A DNA stretch of 64,000 bases, taken from contig NC_135997.1 of assembly GCF_048128805.1 (NCBI RefSeq), positions 6,140,116-6,204,115 of the forward strand. The letters are read 5' to 3'. This stretch comes from Centroberyx gerrardi. Its lineage: Eukaryota > Chordata > Actinopteri > Beryciformes > Berycidae. This document shows positions 54,411 through 64,000 of this stretch, in pieces (the stretch's first letter is position 1; each line of letters opens with the position of its first letter). Made by a program: the position numbers and the translations under genes. The notes below the pieces were generated by a model, which ran no database searches, had not been told where the DNA came from, and saw nothing but the letters and a program-made list of their open reading frames with translations.

Positions 54411-54819
54411 CACAGAAACATTTTGCCAGAAATGTCTGACATTTTAGCAATTGAATGGTCTTATTGTTTGAGAAATAAGAGATGATACATAAGAAATGAT
54501 TTAACATTTTCCAATACATGTCTTGTTTCAAAATGTTCTCAAACGATTGAACTAACCCTTTTTTTAAATCCCTGAAATGAGGTATTGAAGCAAAATATAT
54601 CCCATTGATTGACCTTTTTACTTGTTTAGGGAAGTCTGACTAAAAGACCAAATACAAATCATGCTGAGATGGACAATTTACTAGCATCTTAACTTGAGAT
54701 GTTACAGTTTTTATGGCCATGTTATGTGCCGAACCGCTTGTCTTGCTTTAATAAACCGTAGAGACAAGCGATGAGCTTTGATTTAATACGTCAACATTTC
54801 CCTGAAGCAGTGGACGAGG

Positions 54820-55010
54820 TGCGTAAAGATGGTGGCCTCCTGGGTTGACGCCATGACCCATCCTGCAGTGTAAAGCATCCAAACCTCATGGTACACACTG
54901 TACACGCCGCCCCTGCTGAATAAATTAATGATCACTCAGCAGCACAGTCAATATTTCATAGGCAGCGAGTGCCGCTAAAATGACAAATAGAGCGTAATAT
55001 TTGTTGTACC
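54820..55010. promoter_or_regulatory. Candidate noncoding regulatory block
   Basis: A non-repetitive block with AAATTAATGATC and GCTAAAATGACA words and local CpG, flanked by AT-rich sequence. No reading frame. Offered for conservation testing. Confidence 0.22.
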
Positions 55011-56419
55011 TTCTCCTTCTCAAACCTACAGTGTAGCTTTTGACTGAACACACAATATCTGCACATCCGTCTTGGTTTGTTTCTATAACAAGTAGCATTG
55101 ATGATTTGTACCTTATCTTTATTTAAGCTTATGGAATAGTATTTAACTCTTATTACACTCTGCCAAAATAATGAGGCTGAACAATAGATGATGCAGTGGA
55201 GAGCTGCTAAAAAAGGCCTTCAGCTTCCTCATACCCTTCCTACTGACAGACAGGTATTATAAATTAAACCTCTATCACTGTCTATAGCTTTTAACTAAAA
55301 TCTATGGATCACTTGGCATAGCTCTTATCATTTTGTAACTACAATAACTGGTTTGCAGTTCTAAATCGGGGGAAAAGAAGAAGCTGCTATTTCCCCGTAG
55401 TAATTTAATGTGAATGGTTTAATAGTCGCCTATCCATGTGACCCATGCATTGTGGTGCATTATGAGGAATGAAGTCAATGCTGCATTGAATTACTCGGGC
55501 CTCTACCACTGAAATAAATATGTATTTTCATTTTCAATATTCATTCAATGCCTTCATTGCCTTAATATGTGTTTTGCTGTTGTGCAAACTTGTTGTGCGC
55601 TCTGACAGTAGAGGCCAACATATAAATATCTCTCCCCGTGGGACTGACTTGACCTATATATTTATATATTTATATATCACATAGCTCCCATATGTGCAAA
55701 AACACACTCAAAACATGACAGAACTTCACTATTTTTAGATCAAATCAGTGAAGAACCACAGTGAATGGGTCTGTCCACTCCACTGCCGCCTCCTTAACCA
55801 GTCTGATTGTGTTCCTATACAAAGTCAGGAAGCTGTCTGGCCTTTGAGAGCTGCGTTGTTGTGAGGAAACACACTGCATGCTGGGCGCGCGTCCAGGGCC
55901 GAGCCTCAATACACAACACTGGGACATTTCTCCGCCCAGCCCAGCCTTAAGTCAACCTGACTTCAGACACAATGTTGACATTTTGTAATTACTAAATCAC
56001 ACACAAGCATGCTTTAGTATTATTATTATTATTAGTTCTTTGATATTTGTTCATCTAATTGCACCAATTACAGATTTCTTTCATATTTCTGTTAGCTGAA
56101 GTGATCTGACACAAGCCTACACCATATAATTTATCAACATGATAAATCCTAGTGAAAATATTGCATTCTGAAATATAAAGTCATCATAATCCATTGACTG
56201 AATGTATCACATCAAATAAATGATAAATAAATTAAGCATCATCATTTCTACTCATTTCAGTTTTTGTTGCATAGAGGTTTATGTTATAATAAGCCTGTAC
56301 AATTTCGTTTGTTAAGTTAATCATTAAATATCTTGATAGGAAATTGCGTCCATGTTATGTTATGTTATTATGGTTATTTATGGTGTGTTTCCAAACGATG
56401 TGCTCTCCATCTTTGAAAA

Positions 56420-56421
<2 letters not shown>

Positions 56422-56473
<52 letters not shown>
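56422..56473. repeat. (GT)n microsatellite
   Basis: About 26 GT units with no interruption. Confidence 0.97.
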
Positions 56474-56474
<1 letters not shown>

Positions 56475-56943
56475 TTGGCAATGAGGAGAACAAGATATCC
56501 TTATGTTACAGCAAAGGGTTAAATCACGACTGGCTATCGATTATCGAGGTGCTGATGATCAGCTCGTCTCAAACGAATTTAACGAAGTTAAGTTGTACGA
56601 TATAGGCTAAAACCTATATAACCTCAACTAAATGCCACATTTTAGATTAAATCAAGTTATTTTAAATCAAGTCTATACAATGAAATCATTTAGCGTTTAC
56701 TGTAAATTAGTTAGATCTACTAATAGGCTAAGTAGGATACATCAAATTGTTATTAAAGGAACTAGAGGCTACTAATCCTTTTGATACATTTTAGTATATC
56801 ATGCAGCTACTATAGGTAAAAAAAAAAAAAAGAACCAAAGACAATCCTATAGCCTAATACCAGAGCAGATTAAAAACACATAGCCTACCATAAAGTGCGA
56901 AGGTCAGTAAAATCATACATTGAGTACCACAGAAATGCTATAA

Positions 56944-56992
56944 AACCCTATAGGAATATTATAGGAATATTATAGGAATATTATAGGAGGTG
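56944..56992. repeat. Tandem 11-mer AGGAATATTAT, about three copies
   Basis: Direct repeats of AGGAATATTAT in an AT-rich stretch upstream of rbpms2. Confidence 0.85.
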
Positions 56993-57087
56993 TTATTTCG
57001 TTAGGATGTGTGCGGGATGTGAGTATTTTTTTTTTTTAGTTAGGCTTATAGGCTAAGATGCAATAAAAGGCCTATTGTCAGAAAAAT

Positions 57088-57365
57088 CAACAAATAAAAA
57101 ATAAAAATAAATAAGAATAAAATAAAATAAATACAATGATACAATAATAATAATAAAAGAAAAAGAAAAGAAAAAGAAAAGTAAAAATAAAATAACATTA
57201 TCATTAGCATTAATTTATAATAATAGGCTACTAATATACGCCTACTACTACTACTACTATTACTAATAACAATAGTGCTGAGATTAGCAAATAAATAAAT
57301 AAACAGATAAATAAACAGATAAATGAGAAAAAATAAATAAATAAACACATAACTAAATAAATAAA
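57088..57365. repeat. Low-complexity AAAT-rich tract
   Basis: Iterated AAATA-type units with ATA-rich interruptions. The long minus-strand reading frame here (Leu/Tyr/Phe only) is an artefact of composition. Confidence 0.9.
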
Positions 57366-57699
57366 TTAAAGAATGTTGAGGGGTTTGGGAAAACACTCGC
57401 CATTGGTCCTTCTGGTCCCATAGAAACGGTGATGTAGCAGCGGAGGGGCCGGCTCTCCCAGCAGCTGAGGCGGATCTCCAGCTTGATTACGGCGCACAGC
57501 AGACTCCAACATAATTGATGACCTAATTGAAAACCGGGTGGGGAGGGGGTGGAGGTGGAGAAGAAGGGGGGGGGGTACAAGGACAGGAGGAGAGAGAGAG
57601 AGACGCGCTCCAATGAAAAAAAAGTTTACTTGTTCTCTCCCAGCACAATCCCACAGCCGAGGGCATTGATGTGAGCAGGGAGGCTTTTTTTACGCGCAC

Positions 57700-58003
57700 T
57701 TCTTCCCCCCTCTTTCACCCTCACACACAGCGCACATTATCCACTTTCTCACCTTTAGTTTAGTTTAGCGGGTTTGTTTTTCCCCCTTTCCTCCTTTTAT
57801 GAATGATTCTCTCTCGCCGTACATCCTCGGATACCTCCTCTTCCTCCTGTCGGCCTCACCTCGGCACGTCTCTCCTCAAGTTCAAACGCCACCAAGACTT
57901 TCTCCGCAGCTACAAACGCGCTTGGGGAAAATACAGCTCGACCACCAGGAAAAACTTGACACTTTGTCCAACTGCCGCCGCCGCAGCAGCAGCCACCGTC
58001 AAC
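57700..58003 (+). promoter_or_regulatory. rbpms2 5' leader with upstream reading frames
   Basis: A pyrimidine-rich leader directly ahead of the rbpms2 start. ATG at 57799 opens a 73-codon frame that overlaps the main start and stops at 58018-58020. ATG at 57803 is preceded by an in-frame TGA (57800-57802) and stays open into the main frame, adding 67 residues. Both have a poor context (T at -3), while the main ATG at 58004 has A at -3. Confidence 0.5.
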
Positions 58004-61000
58004 ATGAGTCTCAAATCTGACGCCGAGCCCAACAACAACGTTTCCATTGAAGAGGAGGTGAGTTTGAGGCGGAGGAAAAGTTTTTATTTCTCTCGGTATT
58101 CACCTTCCTTCGACCCGGTTATGTTCATGTTCAGAGTCAGCCCAAAAAAAAGTTGTCATTTTTTTCCCCTCCGACTACAAATTCTTACTTTCTTTGCTGC
58201 GTTTAGTTTGTTGCGCCAGACTCGCATTATATTGTCTTTTTGAGAAGACTATTTGTTTTCCTTTTTTATGTGTCAATTGACTTAAAAGGGCGCAAACAAA
58301 ACGCAAATTAAAGGGGAAATGTTGCTGATTGTACCGTATAAAAAGGTGGGTTAAGTTTGACCTCCAAGCGGGGGTTATCATGGCAAACAATCACCAATAT
58401 ATAAATGAATCAATTAAGCTATTAGAAAACGTTATTTTTATCCTTACAGGATCCAATCATGATAATTTAGGCCTACATCAGTTTGGTTCTGCTTGGTATG
58501 GTGTATACTGTGATTTAGGGTCATGAGGATTTATGCCAGCTAACAAGGTGGGTGCAGAGTTAAGGTGCATGGGTTTACCCTCCACTATATCACTGATTGG
58601 ACCTATAAATCAGTATATTCAACACAATAAATGAAGTTTTTGACATGACAGCATTTGGGGATTAAATAATAAGGCCGTCCGGGTTGGAAAAGGAAAATAT
58701 CCCTTGAACCACTTCGACTTTTCAAAAAAAGAAAAAAAGAAATCATTTAAAATGATTTAATTTCTCTCAGGAAAAATCATATATATTACCATGCCACATG
58801 TCAGTGACATCGTCAGCTGTTGCTTGCACGTTTTGTCAGATGAATTGTGCCAAACTCTTATGAAAATAGAATAAGATGGGTCCAGCAAATGCTGGATCTC
58901 TCACCTCCTCTCTTAAAATGTCCCCAAATCTGAAATGCAGTTTAAGAAATGGCTTCACTTCATCATGAAGAGTCAAACCTAGACGATGTCATATCTTTTT
59001 TTTTTCTTTTTTTTAATTAAATTCCAAATTGCATGTTGTAGGTAAATTATACTTTAGCATAACTGTCTACAGATAGGAAGAGAAGAGTGAAACCTTTGAT
59101 AACAATAGTCATTCAGTTGTGGTTTTAAATGTAAAAAAAAATAACAATAAAATAAAAAATCAGCATGTTAACTAATTATCTTAACATTAAATTGTAGTAA
59201 TTAAATTAGCCATGATCCATTGTGTTTTTATTAAAGAGCTGTCAATCTATATTTCTGTCTGGCCAGCTGTATTTCCTCTGTAGTGACTCCTTAAGGAGTG
59301 ATACTGAGGGAGTGCTGGGCCTTTGTTGTTCTTCCTTTTGTTCCTGTTATCATACAGCAGAGCCATGGGTGTCAGATCAGTACCTCTGGCACTTGCTTTA
59401 CCTTTAGACTAAGTGTCCAAATTTGCTCTTGTAATTATTCTTGCTATAATCAACAGCAAAGATCAAGCAAAAATTACCAGAAATCTGTTTGGAAGCCATA
59501 TTTAAAAACAAAAAAATCACATTTAGGGAGCTGTGTTCATCTGTGCAGGGCAGTTTGGAGACCTAATGTTGAATCTATCACACTGACCAAATAATATCTT
59601 GTCAAGTCATCAGTATTTGCTTCATTTCTTCCCAGAAATTCAGCTAATATAAGCAAGGATTTGAAGTTTTGTTGGGGGGGGGGAAGGGGAAATGACACTG
59701 GCTGCAGGGACTGAACTATATACCTTGAGGTTTGCTGGCTCACCGCCCCGCAGCAGAGCAGGAGAAGTCAGCGGACAGATTATAACAACTCCATTGAGTT
59801 TGTGTCAAGCTGGGCCGGCCTTCAATCGCTGTACGTGCCGACTTGTAAAGGGCCGAGAACGGCTGCTGTGCGGCACCTGAAAAATGCCGGAGGGCCGGCA
59901 GGGTTGGGGCGGCGGGTCAGAGGAAGGAAATGGTGTCACGCTGTGCACTGTTGTCCAGCGCTGTTCCTCTGGCAGCCCCATTGTACTGAGGGCCTCCCCA
60001 CCGGCTGGGAACTAATGGGCCTCGCACCGCACTGTTTATTTCCTCAGCCACACTGCACTCCTTACAGCAGATCGGTTCTCAAAGTTGGGCTCCAGGCACA
60101 TCCAGGGGTCCTCCGGGGGGGGATCCGGGGGTCCAAGGCAGAATGAGGAATGGTCTAATTTCACTGTTTCACTCGTCAGATGCTGCACAATGGCAGGATG
60201 TATCAGAATTACTATTTTTATCATAGGATTCACTCTTCTCTTCATATCTTATACTAAAGCATAACGAACGACAGATGTTCCCAAATGAGATTCCTTGGGA
60301 CGCAGTTTTATCAAATAGTGGTCTGTGGTTTTAATGTCCATCTGTTTAAAGGTCCTGGACAGGGGAAAGTTTGGGAACACCTGACTTATAGGACAGTAAA
60401 CTCACAACTCATGTTGGTGCTGAATTCAGACGTCCAACTCCGGCCTTGCTATGTATTTATTTTGGTTTTGGAGATTAATTGTCACAGCATGGTGCTTTTT
60501 TTTTCTTCTTCCTGATTCTTATTTCAGAAGTAGAATGTGTTTTCTGTTCAGTCCTTTGTCTCAATTCCCAGGACCTGATAACCATGAATCAAGGACTTGA
60601 CACACAATGAATGCCTTTTGTGAATATATTTTTGTGAAAAGTTGAAATATAAATATCTATTCATATGTGTATTGTTATTAAGAGGGACTGACAGACTTGG
60701 TGCCTTGGCCAAGCAGTGTGTTTTCTCTACAACATTTCCTGTTCATGTTTTTATCCCACATGCTGCCCTTTCTAGAGGCATTAAGAGAGACTGAATTTTA
60801 GATGGTCGTTTCTGAAATGACTTCTGCTTTTGTCACAAAGTGCTTTTTGATTGCAGGTACGAACACTGTTTGTCAGTGGCCTGCCAGTCGATATCAAACC
60901 ACGGGAACTTTACCTTCTCTTCAGACCATTCAAGGTAAGCCATAACACCTTGGGCTTCTCACTCAACCTTTCAATGAGATGATGCAACTATATAAAAAGG

Positions 61001-64000
61001 GTTGTAGAGGTGTGAACATCCAACCCATATTTATGCTTGGTGCTGGATAAGTCATGAAAAGGATTATCCGCACACTGACGAAGACCTTAGGGTTGAAAAG
61101 TTGCATTAGATTAAGTGTTAAGAAAGGAGCTCTAATCCAGTGTGTGTGGATAATCCTTTTTGAACCATTTTTCATGATGCAATAATATCACTGTTGCAGA
61201 AAGGTTCTCCATTGGGCTTTTACAGCATTTGATGCATCAATTCATATAGTAGAAGCACTTTCTGGGTATCTCCGCTTTGTTTACAGTTTAGATCTAACAA
61301 TGCGCCGCTGATGGAAGTCCAGATATTTGCATATATGGAAATGAGGCCACATCATTGTTGGTCCATGGCTCCTCTGTTTTCGACCGGACTCATCCAATTC
61401 CATAAACACCCCTCCCACCCGCCTCCTAACTAACCAAATTGGAAGTGGTATCCCTTGCACATGGATGATCTTGTGGAATGTGTAAATGAGTAGCCTTTGC
61501 GATTGGTCAACCGTCCCTCCCTGTGACCCAGCTCGCCTCCCAGTTAGGGAAATTTTCTATGCTTCCATTTCCTCTCGTAACATTCAAACATTGTGAAACC
61601 ACTGAAATGTTTTGTTTTCCTAGGCCATTCCTCTGTTCTCCATTGTATCACTGTGTTACTTATAGCCCTCTACTTCCACAATAGGTAAACATTTGTTCAT
61701 GGGGTTTGTGTGTGAGAAATTAGTTTTAAATCCGATTCAAAGTTTTTAAGAGTTACATGCACTTCAAGTTTGATCCAAATTAAAATCTTGGGTTTTAACA
61801 AGATGGACTCCAATTTGTTTTTCCTTACTTAGGGAAACCACATATTAATGGAATTGAATGTTGACTGGATTCAACCATTTGTGATTCTACTCTGAATTAC
61901 TGGAGATAAATCTGGTTTGGATTGCTGCTAAAAGATTTATCACAGCCAGTGAAAGTTGTTTAATTTTCCATGGTTGTAAATCAGGATCAGGAGAGATCCC
62001 ATCTATCAATACTCTGGTCAGGCAAAATTCCCCTTCATTTCTCAGGAATTTGCTCACACTCTAACCAATCCTTATGCTTATTTTAACTTGGTGTAAACCA
62101 ATGGCTTTATTTGGAAATCATGCTGAATCTATGCTGAATCTAGTGCAAACACTGAAATTCATACATGCTACCATGCGCTTTACCCACATGCACACACACA
62201 CATAAATTACCATTTGACTTCATTTGCCCTTTTTAGCACAGAGGATAAAAATTAACTTGGTGTTATTTTTAAGTCAAATCATATGCAAAGCAGTTGTAAA
62301 TTTTTCTGTGATTCTACTTCTTTTTGCCTTAACAAATGCAAGCATAACACATTGCAACACCAGTACCCATGATGGCCTGCTGTCCAGCCCAAACTTAAGG
62401 TGCAGAGCAGCAGGTTTCTCTTCATATGGTGAGCGGAGTTCATGCCTGGCTTCATGCATGTGACTCCATGGTGGATAATTGGCTATCTTTCCTCTCCGCA
62501 GGGTTATGAAGGGTCACTGATTAAGTTAACATCAAAACAGGTGAGAAGCTTTCCATCAGCCTTAGGAATGGCTGTAACTCTATATTAAAATCATGCTCTA
62601 AAACTCAGATGGCCAGGAAATGTTGACTCTATTCTTGTTTTTAGCCTCAGTGTTATTAACTAAAGCCTAAAAAAATGCACAACTTGTCCTCATTATCGTT
62701 AATCTGATGATTCTGTTGAAATGATAACACCATAAATTTGATGACATGATAATCATCAATGCATTCTTGACCAAATATGTAGGATCTTGGCTGTTAAGAT
62801 GGTCTTTAAAAGGAGTCGGCTGTCTCAGTGTGTTTTCTTCCCTTTTGTCTTCCAGCCTGTTGGGTTTGTAACCTTTGACAGTCGGTCTGGAGCCGAAGCT
62901 GCGAAAAATGCATTAAATGTAAGCATCCTTACACCACACGGGAGTTGACTCTTGCATTATTGATACATTTTCTTTTTCATGGAGTCCATTGCTGTTGGAT
63001 TTGCCCCTTTTTTTTAAAAATATGTTGCTTTGTATTTCTGAGATTTCTTTTGACCTTTTGCTTAAACCTGAAAGGAATGATTGGGAGTCTTTCTTTTTTT
63101 CCCCCATACAATTTCTCAAAGCCAATCCATTTTGTCTTTTATAATTCAATGGCAGGGCCATTTTTGGAAAGAGACCAGAATCCTGTAGCCTTACGGTAGT
63201 TTACTTTGACCTTGGTACACATCCTTCCTAGTCTGGTATAGCTTTCCTCATTTGCATATCACTGCTTTACTGTAATACTTGTTCTGTAGCCACATTTGTA
63301 GTGTTATTTGGACACATCTTCAGTAGTGTAACCTCTTATTTTGTCACCAAGTAGCCCACGTTGGCAGTATCTAACACTTCTCTCTCTCATAGCCTAGCCT
63401 TCCTTATATGAGCATCACCTCTTAGACACACCAGCAGTCACACACACAAACACACACATACACCAAGATACTACTCACCTGCATGTGGGCACAACGCTTA
63501 GGGCACAAGAACACAAGCAGGGTAAAACCACAAAAAAAATGACACCTGAAAGTCTCTTCATCGGCCCCCTCTCCTCGTCTCCCTCTCCTCCTGGCCAGTG
63601 CGACTGGGCGGGTTCCTCCCCCAGTGGCCGAAGCGCTTTATTTGGTCATGAAGAAGAAGAGATGCAAGCATGTTCAAATACTTCAAGAATGTATCCTCCA
63701 GTCTGTCCTCCTTTTGAAGTCACGACTGATCTGAACAGTACTGGTTTGGTGGCAACATTGTATTTTCTCATCCCGCTGTGGTGCAGAACAGTGGTAAATT
63801 CAAGAGAAGCATGAAGGATACATTCTGAGTATTGAAACAGGGCTTAAGGAAAGGAGGCCATGTGAGACTACTGAGCTACAGCCCCTCAAACTCAGCCCAC
63901 CTCCCTTACGATACTATGTCCCCCTCCTCCCCTCCTCCGTCTCTCCCCCAGGGTATCCGTTTTGACCCCGAAAGTCCCCAGACCCTGCGCTTAGAGTTTG
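58004..64000 (+). CDS. rbpms2: RNA-binding protein with multiple splicing 2, N-terminal exons (3' truncated by window)
   Basis: This is an RRM protein that binds CAC-containing RNA as a dimer; the family (Hermes) acts in smooth muscle, retina and germ cells. Coding exons are 58004-58057, 60857-60934, 62502-62540, 62856-62918 and 63952-64000, all GT-AG and in phase. The protein begins [18 protein letters not shown] and continues into the RRM, with RNP2-like LFVSGLP and RNP1-like KQPVGFVTF, then [20 protein letters not shown] at the edge. [10 protein letters not shown] matches RBPMS2; RBPMS has GLPLDIKPRE as I recall. The start at 58004 is chosen for its family-like N-terminus and good context. 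The C-terminal exons lie beyond the window. The teleost a or b copy is not resolved. Confidence 0.94.
59440..59670 (+). repeat. Dispersed repeat R3, copy 2
   Basis: A partner of 45930-46190, in rbpms2 intron 1; both share the word order described there. Confidence 0.6.
59730..60060. promoter_or_regulatory. Candidate noncoding regulatory block in rbpms2 intron 1
   Basis: A GC-rich, CpG-containing block within an AT-rich intron, including GGGCCGGCC-like and GCCGGCAGGG patches. The overlapping 114-residue frame (59802-60146) has no family resemblance and runs on into a repeat. Candidate intronic enhancer or alternative promoter only. Confidence 0.28.
60068..60383. mobile_element. Old hAT-type MITE in rbpms2 intron 1
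   Basis: The left end is CAGATCGGTTCTCAAAGTTG; the right end, reverse-complemented, is CAGGTGTTCCCAAACTT. The flanks CCTTACAG and ACTTATAG match at 6 of 8 bases, as expected for an aged duplication. Confidence 0.6.

Larger units (their letters stand above)
30220..57700. other. 27-kb interval between psma4 and rbpms2 with no recognisable gene
   Basis: All reading frames here are short, lack matching splice signals, and show no family I recognise. The interval holds SINE copies, a hAT-type MITE at 33371-33649, a dispersed 200-bp repeat in three copies near 36-40 kb, a foldback at 44.2 kb, microsatellites, and several GC-richer non-repetitive blocks that may be regulatory. Stretches not listed separately are AT-rich sequence in which I see nothing definite. 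Confidence 0.6.

Noticed and set aside
57046-57396. 116-residue minus-strand hydrophobic frame resembling a membrane protein
   Set aside because: It is a low-complexity AAAT-type tract read as Leu, Phe, Ile and Tyr; no splice or family support.
57353-57613. Minus-strand frame with a collagen-like GPEGPM word
   Set aside because: A single word in a GC-rich region upstream of rbpms2, with no repeated Gly-X-Y pattern and no splice support.
63485-63814. 109-residue plus-strand frame in the last rbpms2 intron
   Set aside because: It lies between two verified rbpms2 exons (62918 and 63952), lacks fitting splice sites and resembles no family.

Overview
This is a vertebrate nuclear window, most likely from a spiny-rayed teleost fish. 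It has short exons with GT-AG introns and dense CA/GT microsatellites. It also carries many short hAT-type non-autonomous elements and a tRNA-derived SINE family, and its gene order links neighbours that lie mostly on human 15q. There are no bacterial operons, CRISPR arrays or rRNA genes. Five protein-coding genes were rebuilt exon by exon from recalled protein families and splice consensus; no database search was possible.

Layout. (1) 82-6625 (+): the last six exons of a sin3a paralogue, with a long 3' UTR to about 8.9 kb. (2) 16215-9290 (-): complete crabp1 in four exons, converging tail-to-tail on sin3a. (3) 16.6-21.7 kb: intergenic, with two hAT-type MITEs and duplicated noncoding modules beside crabp1 exon 1. 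(4) 23612-21726 (-): complete coding region of slc25a44, a mitochondrial carrier, with a likely noncoding first exon starting at 24751. (5) 26.1-30.2 kb (+): complete psma4 (261 aa), head-to-head with slc25a44. (6) 30.2-57.7 kb: about 27 kb with no recognisable gene, holding SINEs, dispersed repeats, foldbacks, microsatellites and several GC-richer non-repetitive blocks that are candidate regulatory DNA. (7) 58004 to the window end (+): the first five coding exons of rbpms2, cut by the window edge inside the RRM.

The genes are functionally unrelated: chromatin co-repressor, retinoic-acid binding, mitochondrial amino-acid transport, proteasome and RNA binding. They are neighbours by synteny, not a pathway. 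The observations most worth a second look are duplicated noncoding modules around the crabp1 promoter, a GC-AG intron in psma4, a start-codon exon in psma4 that ends exactly with ATG, a 644-bp foldback element between TTAA sites, a group of hAT-type MITEs with 8-bp target duplications, and overlapping upstream reading frames in the rbpms2 leader. I found no convincing novel protein system.
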